From: Candidatus Limnocylindrales bacterium
GTDB taxonomy: Bacteria > Desulfobacterota > Binatia > UBA1149 > CAITLU01
Assembly: GCA_035571835.1 (NCBI GenBank)
Contig: DATNBU010000037.1
Span: 62,001 to 126,000, forward strand
Reading direction: 5' to 3'
Length of the DNA stretch: 64,000 nucleotides
Shown: positions 16,453 to 25,649 of the stretch, piece after piece
Numbering within the stretch: the first letter of the stretch is position 1
Layout of the letters: the number at the start of each line of letters is the position of its first letter
Position numbers and translations under genes: made by a program
The notes under the pieces: model-generated
The model's database searches: none
What the model was told of the DNA's origin: nothing
What the model saw: the letters and a program-made list of their open reading frames with translations, nothing else

Positions 16453-17808
16453 GTGAGATTTCGCCTTCGACATCGGTGGTTCACGCTATCCGCCGTGGCC
16501 GTGGCACTTTGCGTCGGCATCGTTGCAGCTGACGTCTGCATCGCCGACGCGCCGCCGGCTTGGATGCGGCGCGGTGACGAGGTCGAGGCTCTCAGCCGCC
16601 AGTACGATTCGCGGCTGCAGAGCTTCTACGACGAGCTATCGGCGACCGTGAAGACCCGCGCTCCCGACCTGTACGCCAGGCTGAAAGAGGCTCCGCCGGC
16701 GCCGTCGGTCTACGGCTATGGCTTGCTTCCCCACGTTCTTCCACCGGCGGCGACTGCGCCGGCAACGCCGGTGCCGGCCCGATCGCTCCGCTACAGCTGG
16801 CCGTGGACACAGCAGAAGATCGCGGACGCGACAAAGAATCTCGACGCTCTACGTACAGATCTCGAGCACGCCGGTTCTCTGCGCGGGAAGGAGCAACGCG
16901 AGGCACTCGCACGAATCGCCGATCGCTATCCCGACCTCACCGCTGCGCAGCGCAATATCGGTGAGCACATACGCTACAACCGCGAGTGGCAGTCCGAAAT
17001 TGCGCTTCGCAGAGCGGCATACGACCGCGCGACCCGCTTCCACGATCTCGTTGTCGAGCGGCAGCAGATCGCCGATGCGCTTGCGACCGGCGACGACGCT
17101 GCGTTTGCGCGCGCGACGGCAACGCTTGCCGGAATCGACCGTTCGCAGCCTCGTTCGCGGATCGAGCGGGTTCTGCGCGAGCGCGCATCCGCCGACACGA
17201 AAGAGATCCAGCAGGAGCTCGATCGCATCGCCATTCCGGCGTACGTGCACGTGAGTCACCAGCGACACCGCTCGACCGTTCAGGTGCGCATGTACACCGA
17301 CATCGACGACGCCGGTTTCCTTGCGGAGTTCCGGCACGCGGTCGAGGACATCTGGCATCTGCGGGCCGGCGGCGAAGAGTTCCGCGTCGAGCTGGTGCTC
17401 GTGCCCGTCAACGTCGAGCACCTGTATCGCGCCCAGGCCGGGTGCGAGCGCAGCACCGAGAAGCGCTGCACTCCGCCGCAGCGGGGCGACCATATCGACC
17501 TTGCGGCGCATGCTGCGCTGTTTCCGACCGGCGGTGCGCGGCTGACGACGGGCGCCGGCACGACCCACGCGGAGCAGGGCACGATCTTCCTCGGCCCCGG
17601 CGACATCGACCGGCACGTCCTGGCCCACGAATTCGGTCATATCCTCGGACTTCGCGACGAATACTTCCGCGGCTACCGCGATCTCGGAGCCGACGGTTTC
17701 GAAGTGATGGAGATCGTCGCCGACCCCGTGCATCTGATGGGAAACCCCGGCAGCGGCACCGTGACCCGCCGCTACTACGAACGGCTTCTCGCCGCACGCG
17801 CGAATTGA
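16453..17808 (+). CDS. Exported zinc metalloprotease-like protein (HEFGH motif)
   Basis: About 451 residues. A signal peptide (FTLSAVAVALCVGIVAADVCI) precedes a long helical region (residues about 30-250) without known domain. The C-terminal third has HVLAHEFGHILGLRDEYF (near residue 395), the extended HExxHxxGxxD zinc-binding motif of metzincin-like and related peptidases. A Met is present in DPVHLMGNPGS downstream, suggestive of a Met-turn. It may be a surface or periplasmic protease. The GTG at 16453 was chosen; an ATG at 16426 adds nine residues and would overlap the start of the divergent gene. It is followed after 76 bp by the amidohydrolase. Confidence 0.65.
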   Translation: MRFRLRHRWFTLSAVAVALCVGIVAADVCIADAPPAWMRRGDEVEALSRQYDSRLQSFYDELSATVKTRAPDLYARLKEAPPAPSVYGYGLLPHVLPPAATAPATPVPARSLRYSWPWTQQKIADATKNLDALRTDLEHAGSLRGKEQREALARIADRYPDLTAAQRNIGEHIRYNREWQSEIALRRAAYDRATRFHDLVVERQQIADALATGDDAAFARATATLAGIDRSQPRSRIERVLRERASADTKEIQQELDRIAIPAYVHVSHQRHRSTVQVRMYTDIDDAGFLAEFRHAVEDIWHLRAGGEEFRVELVLVPVNVEHLYRAQAGCERSTEKRCTPPQRGDHIDLAAHAALFPTGGARLTTGAGTTHAEQGTIFLGPGDIDRHVLAHEFGHILGLRDEYFRGYRDLGADGFEVMEIVADPVHLMGNPGSGTVTRRYYERLLAARAN

Positions 17809-17884
17809 GCGTGCATTCCGATACGGTGCTCCGAGCGCGCACCGGCGAGTTTGCCGGACGCGCGACTTCGATAGAGTGCCGCCA

Positions 17885-19330
17885 ATGAATCCTCAGCGCA
17901 CCGTTCTCCGCGGCGGCCACGTGATCACGATGGACGATACGATCGGTGACCTGCCGGTCGGCGACGTACTGATCGAAGACCGCTCGATCGCGGCCATCGG
18001 GCCTTCGATCGACGCGGCCGACGCGATCGTCGTCGATGCGCGCGGTGCCGTCGTGATGCCGGGCCTCGTCGATACCCACCGTCATACGTGGCAGACGCAG
18101 ATGCGCGGCATCTGCGCGGACTGGACGCTGAACGATTATTTCCTCGGCATGCGTCTCGCGATCTCCCCGGCTTACACTGCCGAAGACGTCTACATCGGAA
18201 ACTACCTCGGTGCCGTCGAAGCACTCCGGTCGGGCGTGACGACCATTCTCGACTTCTCGCACTGCAACAACACGCCCGACCATGCCGACGCGGCGGTCAG
18301 AGGCCTGCAGGATGCGGGAATTCGCGCGCTCCATTGTTACGGCTTTTTTGCACCGAGCCGTGGCACGACGGATTTTCCGACTCACGAAACGAGGCTTGCC
18401 GACTTCGAGCGCGTGCTTCGCCGCTACGGCACCAGCGACGGCCTCGTCACGATCGGCTCTGCGCTTACGGAAGTTGCAACGATCCCGTGGGCCGCGACAG
18501 TCATGGAAGTGGAAGCGACACGCCGCCTCGACGCGCGGATGGTGCTTCACACGGGCTGTCAGTGGGGTTCGGTGATGACGATGGGCGTCAGGGAAATGGA
18601 TGCGCACGGACTGCTGGCCGGCGATCAGGTCCACGTCCACTGCAACACGCTCGACGAATCCGAGTGGAAGATGCTCGCGAGAGCAGGCGCGCGGGTTTCG
18701 ATCTCACCGGAGACCGAGCTGAACATGGGAATGGGCCGGCCGATGGTCGCAGAGTGCCTGCGGCACCGAATTCATCCGACGCTCAGCTGCGACATCATCT
18801 CGCTGAACTCCGGAGACCTGTTCACGCAAATGCGGCTTGCGATCGCTACCGCGCGATTCGGCGACAACGACACGATCCATCGCTCCGGCGCGATGCCGGA
18901 AAAGCTCAGCGTCACATCGAAGGAAGCTCTTCGCTGGGCGACTCTCTACGGCGCGGAGGCGTGCGGTCTCGACGACCGCATCGGTTCGCTTCGGCCCGGA
19001 AAACAGGCCGACATCATCGTTCTCGGCGGTGCGGATTCGATGGCGTTCCGGCCGTGCGTCGAGCCTGCCGGGAGCGTCGTGTTCCAGGCGACGGCACACG
19101 ACGTGCGCGATGTCTTCGTTGCGGGCAAAGCCGTCAAGAAGGATGGAGTGCTCCTCGGTGTCGACGTGCCGGCGTTGATGGGGCGCGCCGAGGAATCGGC
19201 TGCACGAATTCTTGCTGGCATTCGCCGGTCGACGCCGGACTTTCCGTCGCGGGCCGGGCAGCGCGCGTCGTACGACGCGTTCGAAAAACTGGCGAAGCAG
19301 AATCTTGCCGGCGCCTGGCCGCCGGCCTGA
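17885..19330 (+). CDS. Amidohydrolase (chlorohydrolase / cytosine-deaminase-like) family protein
   Basis: A 481-residue metal-dependent hydrolase. The metal-binding HxH occurs in MPGLVDTHRHTWQTQMRG; further histidines in VLHTGCQWG and QVHVHCNTLDESEW, the loop SPETELNMGMG and the Asp in SCDIISLNSGD follow the TrzN/AtzB/SsnA order. The C-terminus has the usual GSLRPGKQADIIVL segment closing the beta-sandwich. Members deaminate or dechlorinate aromatic and guanidine-type heterocycles; specificity cannot be inferred. The protein is cytosolic (no signal peptide). It is the last plus-strand gene before a convergent DUF2132 gene. Confidence 0.87.
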   Translation: MNPQRTVLRGGHVITMDDTIGDLPVGDVLIEDRSIAAIGPSIDAADAIVVDARGAVVMPGLVDTHRHTWQTQMRGICADWTLNDYFLGMRLAISPAYTAEDVYIGNYLGAVEALRSGVTTILDFSHCNNTPDHADAAVRGLQDAGIRALHCYGFFAPSRGTTDFPTHETRLADFERVLRRYGTSDGLVTIGSALTEVATIPWAATVMEVEATRRLDARMVLHTGCQWGSVMTMGVREMDAHGLLAGDQVHVHCNTLDESEWKMLARAGARVSISPETELNMGMGRPMVAECLRHRIHPTLSCDIISLNSGDLFTQMRLAIATARFGDNDTIHRSGAMPEKLSVTSKEALRWATLYGAEACGLDDRIGSLRPGKQADIIVLGGADSMAFRPCVEPAGSVVFQATAHDVRDVFVAGKAVKKDGVLLGVDVPALMGRAEESAARILAGIRRSTPDFPSRAGQRASYDAFEKLAKQNLAGAWPPA

Positions 19331-19345
19331 ACGGTCGAGCCGAGG

Positions 19346-19636
19346 TTATTCTTCGGGCTCGACGCGGGCCGCGCGCATCGCTGCGCGGCGCTGGTTGCGC
19401 TTTCGATTGCGCTCGATGGCCTGACAGTCCTCGAGATAGAAGCGCTCCACTTTCTGGCGAGCCCATTCGGTCCTGCGCAGGAATTTCAGGCTCGACGCGA
19501 TGCTCGGATTCTCCGAGAAACATCGGATGCTGAAGCGCTGCGCGAGGCCCGTCCAGCCGTGGCGCTCGACGAGCTCTTCCATGATCGTCTTCAGGCTGAT
19601 CCCGTGCAGCGGATTGTTGGGCTGAGTTTCGTCCAT
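19346..19636 (-). CDS. VF530 / DUF2132 family small protein
   Basis: A 96-residue protein with the full VF530 signature: NPLHGISLKTIMEELVERHG, WTGLAQRFSIRCF, NPSIASSLKFLRRTEWARQKVE. The family has a small helical, DNA-binding-like fold but no established role. The basic C-terminal tail (RNRKRNQRRAAMRAAR) would fit nucleic acid contact. It lies 15 bp after the convergent amidohydrolase and downstream of the lipoxygenase-like gene on the same strand. Confidence 0.9.
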   Translation of the reverse strand: MDETQPNNPLHGISLKTIMEELVERHGWTGLAQRFSIRCFSENPSIASSLKFLRRTEWARQKVERFYLEDCQAIERNRKRNQRRAAMRAARVEPEE

Positions 19637-19713
19637 CGAGGTATCGCTCCGGGCATGTTGCCCGGAGCGACCGTCTCGCTCCAGCGACCCGCCTTATCCG
19701 GTCGCGCGTACGC

Positions 19714-21456
19714 TCAGTATTGAATCCCGGCGCCGATGCAGTGCCTCTTCTTGAATTTGTCGCTGACGTCGCCGCCGTCGGCGGGATTGATCCACGGCAA
19801 GTGGTAATCCTTGACGAGTTCCTTCTGTGCATCGCTCACGAACGCCAGCGCCTCGCGGAATCGGACGACCGCGGCCTTGGCCTTGTCATCCTTGAACTCG
19901 TATTCGCAGTCGATCAGCAGCGTGGTGTTGTGCGCGCGGTAGAACAGCAGGTCCGCCCAGCAGGTGCTCTCGAGATCTTCGGGATGGCACAGGATCGTTT
20001 CGTGCCCCGTCGTCCACGGCTTCATCGGCGTCTCCGAGTCCAGGAACGTTTTCGAGATGAAGTCGAACAACCCGTCAAAGCTTTGCTTCAGCGTATCGGA
20101 GATCACGGCCTTGTCGGTCGCGTTGTGCGGCGGCGGCACCCTCAGGATGAACGGCACCGGTCTGTTCTGGATCATCCAGTGCAGCGAAGCGTGGTCGCAG
20201 GAATGCACCACCGCTGCGTTGTGAATGATCGTGGCCAGCACTTTGGCGAGCGTATCCAGTGATTTCTCCCGCCCGGCGTCGTCGAAGTTGAACTCCGACC
20301 ACTCTGGAAAACCCGGAAGCCAGCCGGAGATCTGCGCAGCCCAGCTCTGGATCTCGATCCAGTCCGCCGCGGTGGCTTTGTCCGGCAGCAGCTCGACGAT
20401 CTCGCGCACGAATTCGTAGATCGGCGCGTAGCAGGTCTTCATGTAGTCGCCGTACACGGACGGAAGGTCCGGCGGGCCGACCGTGAAGCTGTAGGGCGGA
20501 TACGAAGCATTGTCGCCGCTCCAGTAGTAACGCCAGCCGTACCAGCCGAGAGAAAGAAGCCTTCGCACTTCGCGTTTTTCCGCCGCGAATGGGCTGTACG
20601 GATACGTTCCGTTGCGGCTGATCAGCGACTTTTCACCTTCCAGCACGGCGTTGTTGACCGGAAGCGTGAGAAAGAAATGCGGCATCAGCAGCTGGTGCAC
20701 GAGATGTCGCGTCGGCAGTGCGGTCTTGGTGATCGCGTTGACCACGTCGCACGGGAAATGGACCTTGCCGTGGTCGATCAGGTTGATGCGATGAATGGCG
20801 CCCTGCAGGACGAAGTACTTCGCGAGGCGCCATGCATCGGTATTCGCGGGTTTCAGCGGTGCGTCGATGTACTCGTAGTCGTTGCCGTCCCAGTACCGCA
20901 GGTCGATGGCGACGACCTCGAACTTGCGCGACGCGGTCTGTTTCATCAGCACGACCGTCGGTGCGACGTAGTTCTCCGCGTCGCGGGTCTTCCTGATCGC
21001 CGCCATGCACGAGTAGTCGGACTTCCAGTAGTCCGCGCCCGGGTCTTCCTGGAGGATGGCCGCGAAGCGTGCGCGGTCCTGCGCGTCGAGGGTATGGCAG
21101 AGAAACTTGCTGTAGAGCCCTTCGGTCATCAGCTCCAGGAACATGGCGTCCGGCACTTCCGCATATCCGTGGCCGCCGCTTTCGGCCCACCGCCTGCGTC
21201 TCCAGATCCGCGCCTCGCCGAGCTCGAGCATGAAACCTTCGCTGCGGTAGTAGCTGCGGACGTGCTTGTCCCACTCGATGGTTTCCTGCTCCGGGATGTC
21301 GAGGATCTCCGGCACCTGGCCGAAAGGATGGTCGCGGGCGATCTGCGGACACGGGCCATTGTGCCCGTACAGAAAATCGCCCGGATCGTAGCCGGCGAGG
21401 CTCAGGTGCTGTTGTGTGAGGTATTCGAGAAAGCTTGCGTATCCGTCACCGGGCAT
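19714..21456 (-). CDS. Lipoxygenase-like protein
   Basis: A 580-residue protein that resembles the catalytic domain of lipoxygenases. The region after residue 220 reads AIHRINLIDHGKVHF, ALPTRHLVHQLLMPHFFLTL, PVNNAVLEG, matching the LOX pattern of HP-Y-LL-PHF-TL-IN-AR around the iron histidines; later HSCDHASLHWMIQNRPVPF and RVPPP match the H-A-V-N-F/ P-PP part with the next ligand. The usual C-terminal Ile ligand is not evident: the protein ends IGAGIQY. It lacks an N-terminal PLAT domain, as bacterial LOX often do, and has no signal peptide. A GGGAGGA site sets the start at 21456. If active it would add O2 to polyunsaturated fatty acids. Divergent from the class III cyclase gene. Confidence 0.6.
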   Translation of the reverse strand: MPGDGYASFLEYLTQQHLSLAGYDPGDFLYGHNGPCPQIARDHPFGQVPEILDIPEQETIEWDKHVRSYYRSEGFMLELGEARIWRRRRWAESGGHGYAEVPDAMFLELMTEGLYSKFLCHTLDAQDRARFAAILQEDPGADYWKSDYSCMAAIRKTRDAENYVAPTVVLMKQTASRKFEVVAIDLRYWDGNDYEYIDAPLKPANTDAWRLAKYFVLQGAIHRINLIDHGKVHFPCDVVNAITKTALPTRHLVHQLLMPHFFLTLPVNNAVLEGEKSLISRNGTYPYSPFAAEKREVRRLLSLGWYGWRYYWSGDNASYPPYSFTVGPPDLPSVYGDYMKTCYAPIYEFVREIVELLPDKATAADWIEIQSWAAQISGWLPGFPEWSEFNFDDAGREKSLDTLAKVLATIIHNAAVVHSCDHASLHWMIQNRPVPFILRVPPPHNATDKAVISDTLKQSFDGLFDFISKTFLDSETPMKPWTTGHETILCHPEDLESTCWADLLFYRAHNTTLLIDCEYEFKDDKAKAAVVRFREALAFVSDAQKELVKDYHLPWINPADGGDVSDKFKKRHCIGAGIQY

Positions 21457-21585
21457 TGGGTAGTCCTCCCTGGAGCGTACGGCCTGGAAAATGCGGCCGG
21501 GAAAGTGCCGCGATGCTACCCACCTGCCGGATTGATTTAAGTCGTGAGGAACGAAATTGTGTCGTTTTTATAGAGGAGGAGTGGC

Positions 21586-24500
21586 TTGCCTCACTGCGAC
21601 CCGTGCCTGCGTGAGTATCCTGCGGGATCCCGCTTCTGCATAGAATGCGGAAGCCCGCTGCTCGACACTCGCTCGCCCGCTTCGCCGTCTTCCGTTTCCT
21701 CTGCAAGATTCATTAGTTCCCCGACTCAGCCGGTCGTTGCCGAAGCGCCCGAAGCGTACGGCCTCGGGTCCGGCCGCAGCATCGAGCGCCGTCATCTGAC
21801 GGTTCTGTTCTGCGACCTCGTCGATTCGACGCGGTTGTCCGCGCGGGTCGATCCCGAGGATTGGCACCAGGCGATGGGGCTTTTCCGGTACACGGCCCGG
21901 GCCGCTATCACCCGCTACTCAGGTTACGTGGCGCAGTTTCAGGGCGATGGCGTCATCGCCTACTTCGGATTTCCCGTCGCCTATGAGGATGGCCCGTCGC
22001 GCGCGGTGCGCGCGGGTCTCGCGATCGTCGAGGGTCTCAAGGCGCTGCGTGACCGGACGGCGGGTCTCGGGGTCGGGTCGCTTGCCGTTCGTGTCGGAAT
22101 TCACACGGGTCTGACCGTCGTCGAGAAAATCGAGCACGAGCTGCACCGCGAGACCACGGCGATCGGAACGCCGGCCAACGTCGCCGCGCGCATCCAGGCA
22201 GTGGCCGCGCCGAATGGCATCGTCATCAGCGACGCGGTTCGCAGGCTTACGGCGGGCGAGTTCGTCACTGCGGATCTCGGCGTCTTCGAGCTGAGAGGCG
22301 TCGACAACCCGCCGCGGGTGTATTCGGTGACCGCTCCGAGCGGAGTGCGCAGCCGGCTGAAAGCTGCCGAGAAGCTCACGCCGTTCGTCGGACGTGATCG
22401 CGAGGTCGGTCTGCTGCGCGAGCATTGGGAAAGCATCGAGGACGGCGGCGGCCGTGCGGTCCTCGTCGTCGGCGAGGCAGGGATCGGAAAGTCCCGTCTC
22501 GTGCTGACGTTCCAGCAGCAGCTCGCCGATCAGCCCCACACCTGGCTCGAATGCCGCGCGATGGATTACACCAAGCACGCCGCGTTCGAGCCGATCATGG
22601 AGCTGATCCGGCAAGGTCTCGAGCTCTCCGAGAACGACGGCCGCGAGGAGAAGCAGGCCAAGATCCGGCGCAGGGCTGCGCGCGACGGCATGGACGCTGA
22701 TGAGCTCTATGCAAACGTCGCGCCGCTGGTCGGGCTCGCGAGCGAGACGGCAACCGGAAACGTCGACCCCGAAGCACGCGCGCGCACGATCCAGACGTTC
22801 GTGAACTGGACACTCACGCTGGCGCGTACCCAGCCGGTCGTACTGCTCGTCGAAGACCTGCACTGGTGCGATCCGTCCACCATCGAGTTCCTGCAGCGCC
22901 TGCTGGAGCAGGATCCGGATTCCCGCATCCTCGTGCTGATGACGGCGCGTCCGGATTTCGAGTCGCCGTGGTCGCCGTACTCCGACGTCGCGCTGATCAC
23001 ACTCGAGCGCCTGCCGAAGGATACGTCGCGCGAGCTCGTTCGCCTTGCGCATCAGGACGCACTGACGAGCGAAGCAACCGAAGCGATCATCGAGCGCGCC
23101 GACGGTATCCCGTTGTACGTCGAAGAGCTGGCGAAGATGATCGTCGAGATGGTCCAGCGGGAAGCGGATGGTTCCGCCGGCTCCGCATCCGACGGTGCGA
23201 CAGCGACTCGTCGTGCGCCGGTCATTCCCGACACACTGCAGGACCTGCTGATGGCACGCCTCGATCTGCTCGGAGTGGCCAAGAAAACGGCGCAGCTCGC
23301 GGCGGTGATCGGACGCGAGATTCCGCTTTCGCTGCTCGAGCGCGTGAGCCTCATGTCGGAGCCCGCGCTGCAGGCATCCATCGAGCGCCTGATCCGGGCG
23401 GGAATCCTGTTCACTCACGAGCTGCCGTCGCAGCGCATCCTGATTTTCAAGCATGCGCTGATTCAGGATGCTGCCTACCAGTCGCTTCTTCGCGCGGAGC
23501 GGCGCCTGTACCACGACAGGATCGCCGGCGAGCTGGTCCGGAACTTTCCGGAGGTCGTGTCCACGCGGCCCGAGATCATCGCACGGCACTACACGGAAGC
23601 GCGCAGGCCGATCGAAGCCGTCGACTACTGGACGAGAGCAGGGAAACGCGCGCTCGAGAGCTCAGCTACCGTGGAAGCCATTGCATACGCGGAGGCCGGT
23701 CTTGCGATCGTCGGAACGATTGCCAGGGAGCCTGTCAGGCTCTCGTCAGAGCTCAACCTGCAGCTCGTCCTCGGCCCCGCGCTGATGGCGAGCCGTGGAT
23801 ATGCCGATCCGTCGATGGAGAGGGCGTATGGGCGCGCGCGTGAGCTGTGCCGCCAGCTCGGAGATCCGCCCGCACTGTTTCCCGTGATGTTCGGCCTGTG
23901 GACCATCCATTGCGTGCGGGCCCGTCACGAGGAAGCGGCCGCGATCGCCCGCGACATGACTGCGCTTGCCGAACGCGATCACAACGACTCGCTGCTGCTC
24001 GAAGCGGACGTCACGGCCGGGATCACCCATTTCTACGTCGGCGAGCTCGAGCAGAGCCGCCGCCGGCTCGAGCGCGCTCTCGCGCTCTTCGATCCCGAGC
24101 GCGACGCGGAGCATTGCCTCATCTTCGGCCAGGATCCCCGCGCTGCGGCGCTCGCGCATCTGATGCTCGCCCGCTGGACGCTGGGCGATGTCGACGGCGC
24201 AAAGTCGGCCGCTGCCGATGCCATCGCGCTGGCCCGCGAGATCACTCATCCATTCAGCATCGGCTACGCGCTGTCGTTTGCCGCGTGGCTGCAGCGCCTG
24301 CGTGGTGACGCCGATCGTTGCCTCGCCCTTGCGAGAGACGGGATCGAGGTTTCCGGCAAGCGTACACTCGCGGTGTTCCTCGCGATCAGCGAGATCCTAG
24401 AAGGGTCCGCGACGGTCTCGCTCGGCAATCACACCGGCGGACGGGAACGCCTCGAAGCCGGCTTCGAACGCTTCACGGCCACCGCGAGCACGCTGATCAT

Positions 24501-24987
24501 GCCGTTCTGGCACTGCCTGCGAGCCCAGGCCTGTGGCGACGCTGGTCGCAACGAGGAAGGGCTCGTGGAAATCGGCCGCGCCATCGCTCTCGTCGAGAAC
24601 ACCGGCGAACGGCAGTGCGAGGCCGAAGCGTTCCGCATTCGTGCGCTTCTTCGCAAAGCGGCCGGCATCCGCTCCGAAGAAGTCGAAGCGGATCTGCGAC
24701 ACGCGATCGCCGTCGCCGCGTCGCAGGGCGCGTTGTCCTGGCAGCTGCGAGCCACGATCGATCTCGCAGGATTGCTGTCGCAGTCCGCGCGCCGCCACGA
24801 GGCGCTTTCGCTTCTGCTGCGCGTGCGTGCGGATTTCGCCGGCGGATTGGGCGAACCCGACATTCGGACGTGCGATGCTCTGATCGCAGAGCTGAGTCGC
24901 GTGCAGGAGATTTCGCCGTCCATGACCCGCCGACTTGCGGCAACGAGGCAGCCGCGGCTGCTTGCCAAGCCGCGGCCATCGATCTGA
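21586..24987 (+). CDS. Zinc-ribbon / class III nucleotidyl cyclase / ATPase / TPR protein
   Basis: A 1133-residue multidomain protein. Residues 1-26 hold two CxxC pairs (a zinc ribbon). Residues about 60-245 are a class III cyclase homology domain: HLTVLFCDLVDSTRLSARVD with a metal Asp, and QFQGDGVIAYFGFP with the second acidic site. Residues about 265-600 form an AAA/NACHT-like ATPase (Walker A VVGEAGIGKSRLV, Walker B VVLLVEDLHW). The rest is TPR-like helices. Such proteins may make cAMP or act as large signalling ATPases; activity depends on residues that need alignment. The start is TTG at 21586, five bases after GAGGAGGA; no ATG fits. The methyltransferase at 25016 may be in the same operon (28-bp gap). 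Confidence 0.85.
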   Translation: MPHCDPCLREYPAGSRFCIECGSPLLDTRSPASPSSVSSARFISSPTQPVVAEAPEAYGLGSGRSIERRHLTVLFCDLVDSTRLSARVDPEDWHQAMGLFRYTARAAITRYSGYVAQFQGDGVIAYFGFPVAYEDGPSRAVRAGLAIVEGLKALRDRTAGLGVGSLAVRVGIHTGLTVVEKIEHELHRETTAIGTPANVAARIQAVAAPNGIVISDAVRRLTAGEFVTADLGVFELRGVDNPPRVYSVTAPSGVRSRLKAAEKLTPFVGRDREVGLLREHWESIEDGGGRAVLVVGEAGIGKSRLVLTFQQQLADQPHTWLECRAMDYTKHAAFEPIMELIRQGLELSENDGREEKQAKIRRRAARDGMDADELYANVAPLVGLASETATGNVDPEARARTIQTFVNWTLTLARTQPVVLLVEDLHWCDPSTIEFLQRLLEQDPDSRILVLMTARPDFESPWSPYSDVALITLERLPKDTSRELVRLAHQDALTSEATEAIIERADGIPLYVEELAKMIVEMVQREADGSAGSASDGATATRRAPVIPDTLQDLLMARLDLLGVAKKTAQLAAVIGREIPLSLLERVSLMSEPALQASIERLIRAGILFTHELPSQRILIFKHALIQDAAYQSLLRAERRLYHDRIAGELVRNFPEVVSTRPEIIARHYTEARRPIEAVDYWTRAGKRALESSATVEAIAYAEAGLAIVGTIAREPVRLSSELNLQLVLGPALMASRGYADPSMERAYGRARELCRQLGDPPALFPVMFGLWTIHCVRARHEEAAAIARDMTALAERDHNDSLLLEADVTAGITHFYVGELEQSRRRLERALALFDPERDAEHCLIFGQDPRAAALAHLMLARWTLGDVDGAKSAAADAIALAREITHPFSIGYALSFAAWLQRLRGDADRCLALARDGIEVSGKRTLAVFLAISEILEGSATVSLGNHTGGRERLEAGFERFTATASTLIMPFWHCLRAQACGDAGRNEEGLVEIGRAIALVENTGERQCEAEAFRIRALLRKAAGIRSEEVEADLRHAIAVAASQGALSWQLRATIDLAGLLSQSARRHEALSLLLRVRADFAGGLGEPDIRTCDALIAELSRVQEISPSMTRRLAATRQPRLLAKPRPSI

Positions 24988-25015
24988 ACCGACTCCCACC
25001 GATGACGTGGTCCGG

Positions 25016-25645
25016 ATGAACGTACGGCGCTGGCTGCGATCTGCGGTGTACGACGCTGCAGTCGCAGCGATGACGGCGGATTGGTACGGAGCGGTGCTCG
25101 AGCGGCTGCCTCGCGGTTCTCGCCTGCTCGATGTCGGCATCGGCACCGGCACGGCGCTGCTGTCGCATGCTGCCGTCATCGAGGACGAGCAGCTCGAGAT
25201 CACGGGGATCGACATCGACGCTGCCTACATCGACCGATGTCGCGACGCGGTCCGGGATCGCGGCCTCGAACGCCGCGTCGACGCGCGGCTCGAATCGGTC
25301 TTCGATCACGACGGCGGGCCGTACGACGCGGTGTATTTCAGCGGCAGCTTCATGCTGCTCGACGATCCGCCCGCAGCGCTTCGCCACGTGGCTTCGCTCC
25401 TCGTCGACGGCGGCCGTGTCTACTTCACGCAGACGTTCGAGCACCGGCGCGCAAGGATCGTCGAGGCCGTCAAACCTCTTCTGCGTTTCGTCACCACGAT
25501 CGATTTCGGAAACGTCACGTACGAAGTGGATTTCCGGCGAGCCCTGGAGCATGGCGGCCTGTCGATCCTCGATCTGGTGGTCCTTCACGCAGGTTCGCGG
25601 CGTTCGTCCATGCTCGCTGTCGCAAAGCGGAACGCCGCAGCCTGA
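25016..25645 (+). CDS. Class I SAM-dependent methyltransferase
   Basis: A 209-residue protein with motif I LLDVGIGTGTALL (about residues 36-48), motif II ITGIDIDAAYIDRC, motif post-II FDHDGGPYDAVYFSG and motif III LVDGGRVYFTQTF. The substrate is not indicated; the family fold is shared by many small-molecule and lipid methyltransferases. The ATG at 25016 is chosen; a GTG nine bases upstream is an alternative. It follows the cyclase-ATPase gene by 28 bp and converges on the acetylesterase gene after four bases. Confidence 0.85.
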   Translation: MNVRRWLRSAVYDAAVAAMTADWYGAVLERLPRGSRLLDVGIGTGTALLSHAAVIEDEQLEITGIDIDAAYIDRCRDAVRDRGLERRVDARLESVFDHDGGPYDAVYFSGSFMLLDDPPAALRHVASLLVDGGRVYFTQTFEHRRARIVEAVKPLLRFVTTIDFGNVTYEVDFRRALEHGGLSILDLVVLHAGSRRSSMLAVAKRNAAA

Positions 25646-25649
25646 GCGT

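Noticed and set aside
21919-23589. A 556-codon minus-strand frame opposite the cyclase/ATPase gene
   Set aside because: The plus-strand protein has recognisable cyclase and ATPase motifs; the opposite frame has none.
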